A stretch of DNA of 64,000 nucleotides from Propionibacteriaceae bacterium (lineage in GTDB: Bacteria > Actinomycetota > Actinomycetes > Propionibacteriales > Propionibacteriaceae), in NCBI GenBank assembly GCA_031262485.1, contig JAISHO010000009.1, forward strand, positions 31,361-95,360. Reading direction: 5' to 3'. How positions within the stretch are numbered: the first letter of the stretch is position 1; each line of letters opens with the position of its first letter. The translations under genes were made by a program, and so were the position numbers. Of this stretch, positions 59,501 to 63,931 are shown in pieces. The notes below the pieces were generated by a model. That model did not search any database. It was not told the DNA's origin and saw nothing but the letters and a program-made list of their open reading frames with translations.

Positions 59501-61339
59501 GCCGCAGCCCTGCCCGGCGGTGGCAGTCGAACCGTTGGAATACCAGACTTGCAGATTAGGCACGGTGCTGGTGACGCCGGAACCGTCGGAGACGCCAGCG
59601 ATCCACACAGCCTCGCCGCCAGAGGCGAGTTGGTAGGCGGTGTCGAGGCCGGTCGTAGGGTCGAGCGGCTGGTCCGGGTAGTCGCGGGCGTGCAGATACA
59701 TCTGGGAGTTGTCCCAGTAGTCGCAGGCGATGAAGGCGCCGGTGTTGGCGGTGGAGGTGTCGGCGACTTCGTTGATGGGCCGGATGACGGCGAGCGTGTC
59801 GGATCCGGCAGAAACGTACCCGGCACCCGACATGTAGGCGCCGTGGAGTGGGCCGTAGAGGAAGTCGGCGAAGGCGAAGTCGGAGGGCGAGGAGGTCGCA
59901 GCGTCGCCCGGGATGCCGACGAATTGGGTCGAGAAGCCGATCTGCGTGATCCCCGGGTCGAGCGTGCGTGTGTTGTTCGAGGCGAGGTCGGCGCCAGCGG
60001 CGTTCGATTCCCCGGTGATGCTCGTGGCTTGGAAGTTGCGGACGGTGTTGGTGGTGTGGAGGCTCCACATGCCGTCGTTGGCAGCGCCGGAATCGTAATC
60101 CTGGAAGGTGTCGAAGGGAATGTCGACGCGCACAGCGAAGGAGGCGACGGCGCGCCGGTTAGCCGGCAGCACGTTGCCCATGGAATCGCGCGTCGGAGCA
60201 GTCCACGAGGAGTAATCCCCGCCGGTGACGGTGCACGTGGCCGTCGTGCCGGGGCCGCCGGCTTGCGTGCAGGTGACGGTTCCGGTGTCGCGCACCGAGT
60301 TCTCCGCCGTGAAGCCGAGGGCTGGGTCGATGGCGCTATTGGCCATGCCAGAAGCGGCGGCGCGGGCGGCGTCGGCGATCTCTTCGTTGAGTCGGGCGCC
60401 ATAAGTCTCAAGATCGGTGATTCTCGCGTCGCTGTAAAGGGATCCGGGGGTGAGGTCGAGGTCGAAGCTGAAGGATTCCGCCGGGGCGGTGCCCTTGTCG
60501 TTGGTGGCGAAGATCGTCACCGGGTAGATGATCGGCTTACAGGCGCGCGTCTCATCCCAGGGGCACTGCGTCTCGTAGTTGAGACGGACGGGCTGCTGAT
60601 CGGCGACCTCGTAGAACCCGTTGAGGGAGATGTCGTAGCTCGGCACCGCCGAGACGGTCACTGTGCGAGTCTGTGCCGCAGCGGCGGTTTGATCGGAGGC
60701 CACAGCGATCGTCGCCGTCAACTCGGTTCCCTGCGGAACCTCCGGGCGCACCCGAGCCGCCAACGGAAAACTCCACGCCGAGGCGGAGGGAGCGAGATAA
60801 GAGTCAGGAATGCCACACACCAGGGTTTGCTCTGGCAGGGATTCCCAGGTGGAGGAGTCGATCCCAGCTGTGGGAGCGGCGACCTCAGCGGCTGCGGGGT
60901 TGAGCGAGGAGGTCTCAGCCGAGCACCCCTGGGGGATCTCCGTGAAATAGACGCCACCTGGCAGATCGACAGTGATGGTGGCGTTCGTCTGAGCGTCGCC
61001 CGAGAAGGTCGGCGTCACCGTCCACGTGACAGTGTCGTTCGTGCGGACGATGCCGTTGTCCCCAGCGGAGTCGTGCCCAGCCGCGTCGCCGGCGTCGAAA
61101 GCGGCGGTGCCATCGGTTTGCGCGATAGAGACGGAGATGCCCGAATCAGCGTGTGCGAAGCCCATCGGCGAGAGCACCAACCCCGAGCTGAGCAGCCCGA
61201 ACGCGGCCACCCCCGCGATCACCCGCCGAGCCCGCTCCCGAGGGCGCGACATAGCCTCAGAACCGCGCTCCATCGGTTGATCCGGCCCGGCCGGCCCCTC
61301 CAGTGAATGGGCACCCCACGTAGAACTGTGAATCATCAT
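41573..61339 (-). CDS. Giant secreted repeat protein with C-terminal wall-sorting-like signal
   Basis: About 6,588 residues in one uninterrupted frame. A signal peptide (VIAGVAAFGLLSSGLVLSPM, ending AHA) is followed by a region of about 1,100 residues, then an SdrD-B-like domain (GRVFNDHDSDGVENDSEPGW). Three ..DVLDENG-type modules and about 27 modules starting VTKTxDP follow, each with a DDLKGVxDDA strand and a NPNNPDDPTNPN border carrying paired cysteines. Two DUF11-like domains come last. The end has IPGTG, a hydrophobic helix and RRARVG, a relaxed sortase signal. It is probably a surface adhesin or scaffold. The start is uncertain: ATG 61339/61336 follow AGGGGGG; ATG 61252 is an alternative with TGAGG. 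Confidence 0.85.
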   Translation of the reverse strand: MMIHSSTWGAHSLEGPAGPDQPMERGSEAMSRPRERARRVIAGVAAFGLLSSGLVLSPMGFAHADSGISVSIAQTDGTAAFDAGDAAGHDSAGDNGIVRTNDTVTWTVTPTFSGDAQTNATITVDLPGGVYFTEIPQGCSAETSSLNPAAAEVAAPTAGIDSSTWESLPEQTLVCGIPDSYLAPSASAWSFPLAARVRPEVPQGTELTATIAVASDQTAAAAQTRTVTVSAVPSYDISLNGFYEVADQQPVRLNYETQCPWDETRACKPIIYPVTIFATNDKGTAPAESFSFDLDLTPGSLYSDARITDLETYGARLNEEIADAARAAASGMANSAIDPALGFTAENSVRDTGTVTCTQAGGPGTTATCTVTGGDYSSWTAPTRDSMGNVLPANRRAVASFAVRVDIPFDTFQDYDSGAANDGMWSLHTTNTVRNFQATSITGESNAAGADLASNNTRTLDPGITQIGFSTQFVGIPGDAATSSPSDFAFADFLYGPLHGAYMSGAGYVSAGSDTLAVIRPINEVADTSTANTGAFIACDYWDNSQMYLHARDYPDQPLDPTTGLDTAYQLASGGEAVWIAGVSDGSGVTSTVPNLQVWYSNGSTATAGQGCGNRDQNGQTVSWYNSPSLVPGNDATLAAQGIYTAVDMVRVASTIPPAVPYGAVDVLVGLKVADTLTAGEQIGLWGSFTIQPDQSGFPAFGGATTWINDYVSNNSSTWNTSPYVVETNSGTPWGDRVTVSAVTAGVDAEVQLSTTQDPAQPFTSALTQVAVGQTRTIRLQPTLTSNNPNAVTSSMRVETCVPAGLALLSSDHPYVTDPAELEPLPNSAEPLTCPTGATYVQWDLGERAVSDADGNPATIEPIILELRVTPLAADGHYQLDPRVTAAGDATSEALRTDTQELQALSPAGLYIDKLADSPTTIVNRTGQENNDDIAWTIMGANIGPRPGMVNVDLIDLLPATGIDPAPGDAGNHPASSYAGSLELVSVVKEQGPDNLVVYYTTTPASQLSLDPGDPSNSTNGADPGSDPHAVTARWIEATDLADIPANATALRLKIDGEFSVSDAFSYRVTMAPRGNEGGDLYVNTTSATVAALLSDGSVDSILTLGPVQTPVEVLGSTISGRVFNDHDSDGVENDSEPGWAGLTVTVTGTDDLGNPVSVSGTTNSAGRYTIGDLRPSDAAGYTVALDGPDGVALSQQGVGDTTTTDEDGVEIPVDSATDSDLDPATSQLTGLIVAAGETIDDIDTGLLGPWLVVANDVRTGLTTSIDGEPVADGDALTFVVTFTNEGPSVATVDETLDLKGLTDDAAVYLDRIAATDESWVLTPAADGNSVRVTGTVPGNVETTVLYTATVKTTDERVADGADNTIVTVAFPTGANPNAADPSSPVHDGDSAPTCDASDTLCTYNPVPTAALALDVLDENGTSIDGEAIAAGDPLDYVATLTNPAGSAMAATVDVTIDLKGVADDATLRLGDAVASDDTWVLTPASDGLSLRATGTLPVGDEVTITIPGTALADAQRTGDNQLVAFMFETGHNPNAANPANATFDAPADGTSVPACAAGSSVCVRNTLPDLTLSLDVLDESGDSVDGQPLDAGETVTTALTLDNATGAADATGTWTIDLASLADDATLDRGSITITSPGGEPAIGWTGGFAADGRSLTISGTVPAGRTIVVGFGSTVLPADDRGGDHELVAVAFPAGANPNNPADPASPNAPADPTTGIVTITCDPASALCTSNPLPALRSTKTADPASGTTVRAGQEITFTLTFDNSRGTAPASVNRADLLARLVDDADLDASSITIAGAGAADLTVTQPGSDWLAITGSVPAGATTTVTYTATIRGDGTRGDETIANYLVAVPGTTTPATAPELPADACTVGTSGGAGSGTGSGTGDGSGESGSANGDGSGSADGNGGNATTGTGATCVTYPILQVTKEATLNGVSAVGVEVEAGDVLTYRLTFSNADGTQPVPLDWTDDLKAVTDDAVIGSLTATGGLLPAIATDGNSIRVTGLLAAGTTATVTYTATVRTVAERAAGEPAGDDHLANFLFPTGENPNNPDDPTDPNFADPDPSDPDAPAVPGCATGTPCTVNAVSALVVTKTADPASGALVPGQTVDYTLDFDNTEGEVAAPIDHTDDLKAVVDDASIADLTATGGLTATLAEDGRSIRVTGSLEAGDSATVTYSATVKQDAQRITDGGDGSIVNFVFRTGENPNNPDDPTNPNFADNDPADPYDPADPTQRHPECDPADVTCTSHSASPSPLRVVKTVDPAAGTTVNAGDVLQYTILLDNTANVVAAQVDLTDDLKGVLDDAQWWDGPVITATDIDGDPLAAGAIAVERAAASLRITGTLPIGATATITYRVRVLDAADRGDDALGNFIFPTGLNPNNPDDPTNPNYAGDTVPGCDTTTGVSTGPVSGGGSGSGSGEGSGSGTETGSGDNSGTGGDGGSTGGDTGTGTGSATGADLPVASCAANPIGDLVATKTSDPAAGSTVVPGQRIAYTLTFDNSASDAAEVVDHIDDLKGLVDDAVIADIAASTGLTATRDGDALRITGTVEAGRTATVTYTATLPREALAGGDGTLANFLFHDGQNPYNPEDPTDPNHADVTDPSDPDGGTTPPCEGDQCTTHQLGKLDVTLEVTFSGDEPPVPGDTITYTVTFDTTGSDIDVPVDYTGDLKALLDDATITSGPTSSDPDLVAILGEEAWIATGVLPPDTIATVTWEATVKPDTELGDKAAGAYVFITGENPNNPADPDSPTFADNDPTDPYDPTDPAQAYPECDPSSGLCSVVHLEAIPDLHVSKTVDPSSGVAVETGSTLTYTLTFDNRQGTAQAPVAYTDDARGVIDDATITASPIVTGSGLTVTRTADGVYEITGHVPAGRQTTVTYTATVDGPAGIGDRSLGNRLIAAVCDPADESCVVPPCPEGDATCAPPCDPTAGECAPCPEGTLCTASPVVVVTKTMSHDPATPLIPGERLTFTLTFDNSTDAVDATIAMTDDLKGAVDDATITMPASADGLTVTPADDGASFAVTGTIPAGGVTTLTYDAVVKPATQLGDRHVRNFVFPTGENPNNPADPTDPNYADDPSSGDPSEGPTTGPSDGTDPTGDPSDGSTGDPSDPSGEGGLPACDPAVTACAENDVARVTIRKTADHDGDVVVAGQRVEFTLTISNDDTIPATVSYTDDLSALVDDADVTMPASTANLTVTPAGDGASFTVSGTVPAQTTYKLTYVAWIKPFDQLGDRSAANFAFTTGNNPNNPADPTDPNFDDGSGDPSGEPSDGPTDPSDGSTGEPTDGPSDGSGGDPSDGPSDGADPTDGPSDGSTSDPSGGSTGDPSDGGDPSDGPTGSTTSPTDGSDDGGHPECAANDAQCTVADVAALEMTKTASPSGGVVNAGDVIAYTLTFDNTAGTGPAAVDQTDDLKGVLDDTQWWDGPTIIGGTLAVERAEASLRVTGTVPAGETATVTYRVRVLAPAADSAAGAGDGTLRNFVFPTGSNPNSPDDPANPNYPGDELPACDPAAGPCTEHTTGALVTSKSVDPAAGTEVNAGDVLQYTVTFDNTAGTATATLDHIDDLKGVLDDAEWWDDAVVTATGVDASAVTATLNGQALAITGELPAGASATVVYRVRVKPIDERGDATIANFLFRDGQNPNNPGDPSNPNHDDSGDPDDPNNPGVLPECDPADGPCTVNPAGALVVTKSVNPGEGAVVNAADIVTYTLTFDNSAGTAVATVAHTDDLSGVLDDADWWDGPLATDSMMTVNLVDEALDITGSIAAGATETVIYRVRVSEAANRGDDTLVNTVFRTGQHPFNPENPDDPNAPIDPDDPNGPAGECDDDPECVVSPIGGLVVTKTADPTAGTEVNAGDVLQYTLTFDNSASTAEAAIDRTDDLKGVLDDATWWDGPVVAITGPAATDEGSGAGDSGSGDGSGTDDGATTPTGTETTDASGSDNSGEGTGALPADLITVERADLSLRVTGDLPAGATATVTYRVRVLDEAERGDSALANFLFPTGANPNNLDDPANPNYPGDDLPACDPAVTTCATNPIGDLVATKTSDPAPGSVVVPGQIIVYTLTFDNSAGEVAANVAHTDDLKGLTDDAEIGAPVAAGGVVAVRSGDAIRVNGTVAPGEIATVTYTATLHREPAGDDTLVNFLFRTGQNPNNPDDPTNPNHDDGSDPNDPNDGGTTPPCEGDQCTTHALARVDVSLDAVVSGEEPPVPGDTITYTVTLDTAGSTIDVPIDYTGDIKAVIDDATITSAPTTNDDRLTVTPNGDSWTVTGTLPPDAVATITWEATVKPDTELGDKAAAAYVFITGENPNNPDDPASPTFADNDPENPYDPGDPEQAYPECDPDSPLCALTRIEAIPDLHVSKTVDPASGVVVETGSKLTYTLTFDNRQGTAQAPVAYTDDARALIDDATITGAPTASAEGLTITETTTGVYEITGFVPAGQQTIVTYTAVVDGPATLGDRSIGNRLIGAVCDPADEACVVPPCPEGDATCAAPCDPAAGECELCPEGTLCTVTPVVAVTKTVTPDNSTPLIPGERLTFTLIFDNSTNAVDATIEMTDDLKGVVDDAIVTMPGSVDGLTVTPAADGASFAVTGTISAGQIVTLSYDAVVKPADQLGDQRVGNFVFPTGENPNNTADPSDPNYSDDPSSEDPSDGPNDGPTDPSDGPTGEPSDGPTSGPSEGSDPGDGSTGDPSGGPSDGSTGGPTDDPSGDPSDPADGGEGTLPPCDPSTVTCVESHVARVTLTKTADHDGGVVVPGQRVEFTLTIVNDDSVPAPVSYTDDLSALVDDADVEMPSSTADLTVAPAADGASFTVTGEVPAKTTYELTYVAWIKPFDQLGDRSAANFAFTTGNNPNNAADPADPNFSDAPAGGDPDGGIPIPSDGSEGHPVCPADDAQCTVAEVAALEVTKTASPASGAVNAGDVIAYTLTFDNSTGATSVVVDETDDLKGVLDDAQWWDGPTVSGGALAVERADASLRITGEVAAGTSTSITYRVRVLPAAERGDDTLRNFVFPTGSNPNNPDDPTNPNYPGDELPACDPAAGPCTEHSVGALTVTKTVDPAAGTEVNEGDVLQYTLAFDNTQGAEAATIDHIDDLKGVLDDATWWNDAVVSDPTIIAAELVGQALHLTGELPAGASATVTYRVRVLPEAERGDDVIANFVFRDGQNPYNPGDPSNPNHDDEPGDPNDPDNTDVVPSCDPADGPCTANPAGALVVTKTADPGEGVTVNADDVVAYTLTFDNTAGTTAAAIAHTDDLIGVLDDADWWDGPVISGSGVTAILADQALVVTGEIAAGASATVTYRVRVSAAEERGDDELVNTVFRTGQHPFNPEDPANPNAPLDPDDPNRPGSDDCADDASCAANPVGGLVVTKTADPDVATVLVPGQTVSYTLTFDNSTSDVAAEVDHTDDLKAVVDDADITGLTAIDGLLLALADDGASFRVTGSVPAGEVRTVVYDAIVKQDVRRDNDGGDGDLVNLLFRTGQNPNNPDDPTNPNFADNDPSDPYDPNDPTQNHPECAEGDPSCVEHGIGANPLRVVKSVDPANGVTVNTGDIVQYRLTFDNTRNVVTAVVDETDDLKGVLDDAEWWNDPVVAIDGGGTLAVEKSDLSLRITGELPVGATATVTYRMRILPENVRGDETLRNFIFPTGANPNNPDDPTNPNYPGGRLPDCDTSSGECASNPVGDLVVTKTSDPAAGSIVNEGDVLQFTLTFDNSRSATPARVDHTDDLKGVLDDAEWWDGPVLSSRVLSTARLAQALRFAGEVPAGQIVTVSYRVRVLPAAERGDDDLVNVLFKNGQHPYNPDNPASPNYPDPDPNDPNAPGVPDCAVGETQCSTHPAGDLVATKTTTAPHETLNPGDEMTITLTFDNTAGVETATVDHTDDLAALVDDAVVTMPASADGLTVTPANDGASFSVTGEVPAGQTRALVYTAVAKPIAQQGDHAAVNFLFRTGQNPNNPTDPGDPNQPATPSNPDPDHPTTPNCREGDDPRCTSAGVSGLIPSKTSGVTGLVTPGQTITYTLTFDNSQGTVPAPVEHTDDARAVLDDATIVSQPISSYQGLTASPIGADGIFHVTGTVPARMSVTVTYLVEIDAVQDLGDAILTNRLITGSEAPAEPDRCPLPMPAGRALRSGTIDPACSENLVDALVAIKTNDLAGRAVTSGDVVAYTLTFDNAKGAGEAIVGHTDALADVLDDATITAMPVVSHDSLTVAEVDDSFQIAGYVPAHEVATITYEVTVKPESARRLDSANNRIVNYLVPTGERVPASCEGDQCTVSTMPRIAVFLEGDLDGASGQVGDTMIFTYEVTNVGSTVLTDITLDDILDTDEIVWGEWPTGDGVLLPQETVTATAEYRLSQTDVDSGSVYNQVRTTGAEVATDSDGQPLVDLDGNYINILDDNDEPRIVEADSTMQTPLQIHPAVSLAKTGELAEGAAGLPGDIVIFRFTTTNTGDVTLTDVTINDDMPGLSELTYGQWPSEVTGRLRPGESISAAATYRITEADSRLGRIVNTAVARFDIPGVTDTEEPVSDGEGEISSEAASVVLELPEPPSTGLGGIGDIVIPGTGANTAAWFLLLALVCVGTGAVMMRRARVG
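44293..49219 (-). repeat. Second copy (block B) of the 9-10-module super-repeat in the giant gene
   Basis: About 4.9 kb. Modules in N-to-C order begin GDLVATKTSDPAPG, RVDVSLD, DLHVSKTVDP, VVAVTKTVTPD, RVTLTKTADHDG, ALEVTKTASP, ALTVTKTVDP, ALVVTKTADPGEG, GLVVTKTADPDV and PLRVVKSVDP. The first eight appear in the same order in block A. The offset between matching sites is 4,701 bases at the GDLVATK border, 4,698 at the DLHVSK border, about 4,809 at the RVT module and about 4,575 at the last GLVVTK module. Confidence 0.8.
49220..53920 (-). repeat. First copy (block A) of the super-repeat in the giant gene
   Basis: About 4.7 kb. Modules in N-to-C order begin GDLVATKTSDPAAG, KLDVTLEVTF, DLHVSKTVDP, VVVTKTMSHD, RVTIRKTADHDG, ALEMTKTASP, ALVTSKSVDP, ALVVTKSVNPGEG and GLVVTKTADPTAG. 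Order and borders match block B. The ninth module starts like the GLVVTK module of B but ends like the PLRVVK module, suggesting two modules fused by recombination. Asp/Ser/Gly/Pro-rich linkers follow the fourth and fifth modules in both blocks. Confidence 0.8.
57750..58000 (-). other. SdrD-B-like (Cna-B superfamily) domain within the giant protein
   Basis: Begins GSTISGRVFNDHDSDGVEND and includes WAGLTVTVTGTDDLGNPVSV and SAGRYTIGDLRPSDAAGYTV. This is the calcium-binding-type B repeat known from staphylococcal Sdr proteins and clostridial/actinobacterial adhesins. It is present once and divides the N-terminal region from the module array. Confidence 0.7.
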
Positions 61340-61349
61340 CCCCCCTAGC

Positions 61350-61373
61350 CGTGGGGCACCCCCATGCCCCACG
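61350..61373 (-). promoter_or_regulatory. Leader hairpin just before the giant gene
   Basis: CGTGGGGCA and TGCCCCACG (61350-61358 / 61365-61373) pair perfectly, about ten bases before the presumed ATG 61339 and next to the AGGGGGG site. In the transcript this stem lies in the leader and could limit ribosome access. Confidence 0.45.
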
Positions 61374-61745
61374 TCGTGGCGGCCGCCCCCACGGCCCGGC
61401 CACGCGCAGCCCTTGCCCTAGCGCCTAGTGACGCGTGTTGAGAACTGCGATAACTTTCACGATTCTACCGGCAAGTCTTGGATGCTTCAACATGGTGATG
61501 ATTACAGCGGTGAGACAGCAGGTTCGAATCCAAAACCATGCGTCAAATCTCGCAGGAGTTCTGTCCCATCCCGAGGAGATGCCTGTCATGGTAGTAACCG
61601 CCCGACGCAAAGCGAAAGAGTAGATATGTTGCCAATCAACAGCACTACAACAAACATCTCGTCTCCTACCGCCTGCAAAGAGAGACCTCCCGAGCGACCC
61701 GGGGTGGCCGCCGACACTCTGGAATTTTGTAGTACACTTGACTGC
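61374..61745. other. Intergenic region between the giant gene and the toxin-like gene
   Basis: About 370 bases. It holds a minus-strand promoter for the giant gene (listed separately) and, at its right end, TACACT (61733-61738) seven bases before GTG 61746, which could be the -10 of the toxin-like gene with a leaderless message. Open frames here look random in composition. Nothing else is recognised. Confidence 0.5.
61462..61490 (-). promoter_or_regulatory. Sigma-70-type promoter for the giant gene
   Basis: On the minus strand TTGAAG (61485-61490) and TAGAAT (61462-61467) are separated by exactly 17 bases. Transcription would start near 61454, giving a leader of about 115 bases that contains the hairpin at 61350-61373. 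Confidence 0.55.
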
Positions 61746-62018
61746 GTGAGGGTGTCCATCCATGCATCTGCCTTCAAGCATGGCAATTTTACTCGTCGGC
61801 AGATCGCGGACGCTTGGACCTCGGGCGAGGATCGACGATGCTGGCTCGATGGAGCAGAACCTAGCCGCCAGCTGCGAATCGGCTTCACCGCAGACGGTGT
61901 TGAACTGGAACTAGTAGGTCTCGTTTTTGACGAGTCTCGTGTCCTCATTATTCACGTCATGCTGGCTCGACCCGCATCCCGTCGCACCATCGAAAGGGTT
62001 CAGAGGAGAAGATCATGA
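61746..62018 (+). CDS. Putative toxin of a type II toxin-antitoxin pair (BrnT-like)
   Basis: 90 residues from GTG 61746: VSIHASAFKHGNFTRRQIAD, then SRQLRIGFTADGVELELVGL, FDESRVLIIHVMLARPASRR. The pattern (Ala-x-x-KHG at the start, RxLxIG, hydrophobic strands, IHxMxARP at the end) matches small actinobacterial proteins annotated as toxins with a BrnT/RelE-like fold. The stop overlaps the start of the ribbon-helix-helix gene (ATGA at 62015-62018). Codon use is lower in GC than average. The open frame extends upstream to 61428 but that part has no conserved character. Confidence 0.65.
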   Translation: MRVSIHASAFKHGNFTRRQIADAWTSGEDRRCWLDGAEPSRQLRIGFTADGVELELVGLVFDESRVLIIHVMLARPASRRTIERVQRRRS

Positions 62019-62323
62019 GTGATGTTTTCGTCCCACTAGAAGTCCCAGCCGACGGCGTTTGGGGAACCATCGATGGAGTCCCCATCACCGATGAAGTAAT
62101 TGAACGGCTTGTTGCCGATGCCGAGGCTGGGTTTCCGGGAGCAAGGGCCAGACCCGTTGGGAGACCCCGAGAACTTGGCCAAGAGAAATCAGTAGTCGTG
62201 CAATTCAGGTTGGATCCAGACCGGACACGGAAGCTAGACGAACGCGCTGCGAAAGCCCACACCAGCAGAAGCCAGATCATTCGCGAGGCTATTGACCACG
62301 AACTCGCCATCGCTGCGGCATGA
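62015..62323 (+). CDS. Ribbon-helix-helix (CopG-type) antitoxin-like protein
   Basis: 102 residues. The C-terminal half is the DNA-binding ribbon-helix-helix: KSVVVQFRLDPDRTRKLDER, then KAHTSRSQIIREAID. The N-terminal half (VWGTIDGVPITDEVIERLVA) would bind the toxin. It overlaps the upstream toxin-like gene by four bases and should autoregulate the pair. Toxin-first order with an RHH antitoxin is the usual arrangement for BrnTA-like systems. Confidence 0.75.
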   Translation: MSDVFVPLEVPADGVWGTIDGVPITDEVIERLVADAEAGFPGARARPVGRPRELGQEKSVVVQFRLDPDRTRKLDERAAKAHTSRSQIIREAIDHELAIAAA

Positions 62324-62405
62324 ATAACCAGCCAGGTTTCTCGGCCAGCTGGTAGCCGTTTTTCAGGTCGCGTTCCGCGAGCAGGTCGGTGTGGTCCAGA
62401 GGTGA

Positions 62406-62822
62406 CTCAAGAGCCGTGACATCCAGCACCGCCTCGCCTCGACGATCGGCACCGAGTTGTCCAGGGAGGCGATCAGCAAGATCACCGACGAGGTCGCCGA
62501 GGAGGTCTTAGCCTGGAAGCACCGGCCCTTGGAAGCGTTGTATCCGGTGATCTATCTCGACGCGATCATGGTCAAGATCCGCGACGGCGGCCACGTGGCG
62601 AACAAGGCCGCCCATATCGCCGTCGGCGTCGACATGGACGGCATCAAACACGTGTTGGGCATGTGGGTCCAATCCAGCGAGGGAGCGAAGTTCTGGGCGT
62701 CGATCTGCGCCGAATTGGCCAACCGGGGCGTCCGAGACGTGTTGATCGTGTGTTGCGACGGGCTGGCGGGGTTCCCGGAAGCGATCGCTGCGACTTGGCC
62801 GAAAGTGAGGCACGTCGTGTAG
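62406..62822 (+). pseudogene. IS256-family transposase fragment, N-terminal/central part
   Basis: The readable part begins DIQHRLASTIGTELSREAIS and runs through YPVIYLDAIMVKIRDGGHV, AAHIAVGVDMDGIKHVLGMW and VCCDGLAGFPEAIAATWP, then reaches a stop after WPKVRHVV. It carries the first two Asp of the DDE triad but lacks the N-terminus (an in-frame TGA at 62403) and the C-terminal third with the catalytic Glu. The missing third lies inverted at 63.1-63.7 kb. Confidence 0.85.
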
Positions 62823-62828
62823 TCGTTT

Positions 62829-63095
62829 GTGCGGGGTGCGCCGTCGTATGATGAGCTCGTCGAGATGGTCGGAGTGTTGCGTTCTGCGTTGGAGTCGCAG
62901 CAAGCGTTGAACGCCGAGCAGCAGGTGTTGAACGAAGGACTCCAGGCTCAGAATGAGGCGTTGCGTCAGCGGGTGTTGGAGTTGAAGGCTCGGGTCAACG
63001 CTGATTCGTCGAACTGGTCGCGTCCATTGTCTACTGATGGGCCGGATAAGCCGGTTTGTCAGCGCTCTTCGCGAGCCTATCAAGTTTCTGTGTAA
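62829..63095 (+). pseudogene. IS66-family transposase N-terminal fragment
   Basis: 88 residues: PSYDELVEMVGVLRSALESQ, a leucine-zipper-like stretch of QALNAEQQVLNEGLQAQ type, and NADSSNWSRPLSTDGPDKP, corresponding to the NSSNSSKPPSSDG region of IS66 TnpC. The DDE domain is absent and the frame ends in unrelated residues (RSSRAYQVSV). It lies between the two inverted IS256 halves. Confidence 0.75.
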
Positions 63096-63122
63096 GCACA
63101 GGGATAGTTAATATTCATTGTT

Positions 63123-63679
63123 TTAGTGGAGGTGGGGGGCGACGCGGTCGGGGTAGGCGAGGACGAGTTGTTCGAGGGCGCGTTTCCAGTTCGTCGTCAC
63201 CGCTCCTTCCACGAGTCTCGGGCCGGCTCGGCGCTTCGACGGGTCGGAGACCGCGTTCAGCGATGCGTTGACGGGCTCGTTTGTCTTCGATGTCACAGAT
63301 CGCCAACCACAGTAGTTTGACCGCTGCCTGGTCGTTGGGGAAATGCACCCTATTCTTCGTGACCTTGCGTAACTGATAGTTCATCGATTCGATCGTGTTA
63401 GTCGTATAGATCACCCGATGCAGCTCCGGAGGGAACGCGAGGAACGGAGTGAACCGATCCCACGCGGTTTGGAACGTCTTGACCGTCGAGGGATACTTCA
63501 CCCCCCACGCTCCGGCCTCGAAATCGAGGAACGCCTCCAACGCGGCTTCCTCGCATGTGACGGCCTGGTAGATCGGCTTCAGCGCGGCGGCGACTTGTTT
63601 GCGGTCTTTTGTAGTTCACGAACCGCATCGAGGCGCGCAGGAGATGGACCACGCAGGTCTGCACCGTCGCGGTAGCCAA
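63123..63679 (-). pseudogene. IS256-family transposase C-terminal fragment with two frameshifts
   Basis: Read on the minus strand it begins TATVQTCVVHLLRASMRFVNYK. A frameshift near 63.61 kb leads into the segment ending EAFLDFEAGAWGVKYP, then PPELHRVIYTTNTIESMNYQ with the catalytic Glu. A second shift near 63.28 kb leads to RLVEGAVTTNWKRALEQLVL and AYPDRVAPHLH before TAA. It supplies just the part missing from the plus-strand fragment at 62.4-62.8 kb. Confidence 0.8.
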
Positions 63680-63883
63680 GTGTTTTGCGGGGTCTGTTGT
63701 TCAGGTGGCTGCCACGGCTTCCAGGTCGTGGGCGCTGTAGCGGTGCATGTCGGTGCCTTTGGGGAAGTACTGCCGCAACAAGCCATTGGTGTTCTCGTTA
63801 GATGGGCGCTGCCAAGGTGAGAGCGGGTCTGCGAAATAAACCTGGATGCCGGTGTCCAGTCGCAACTGGACGTGCTCGGCCAT
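63669..63883 (-). pseudogene. IS30-family transposase C-terminal fragment
   Basis: MAEHVQLRLDTGIQVYFADP, SPWQRPSNENTNGLLRQYFP with the catalytic Glu, then KGTDMHRYSAHDLEAVAA. After that one base is out of phase, and LNNRPRKTLGYR, the normal IS30 ending, continues in the next frame. The end abuts or overlaps the IS256 C-terminal fragment. The N-terminal and central parts are not found in the remaining sequence to the right. Confidence 0.75.
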
Positions 63884-63896
63884 GACGGCGCTCACT

Positions 63897-63931
63897 GAAA
63901 TTCCCCACTTCTGCTCATCGAAATTCCCCAC
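63897..63931. repeat. Direct repeat GAAATTCCCCAC
   Basis: Two identical 12-base copies at 63897-63908 and 63920-63931, start to start 23 bases. Similar repeated GTGGGGAATTTC strings occur at the ends of IS21-type elements, so this may be the edge of another mobile element continuing off the window. The last 70 bases show no gene. Confidence 0.4.

Noticed and set aside
61428..61745. N-terminal extension of the toxin-like open frame (total 196 residues)
   Set aside because: The extension has random composition, overlaps the promoter of the giant gene, and family members are about 90 residues starting at the conserved segment.
62324..62402. Possible small coding piece upstream of the IS256 fragment, readable on the minus strand
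   Set aside because: A short Leu/Ala/Glu-rich peptide that might be transposase debris, too short to assign.
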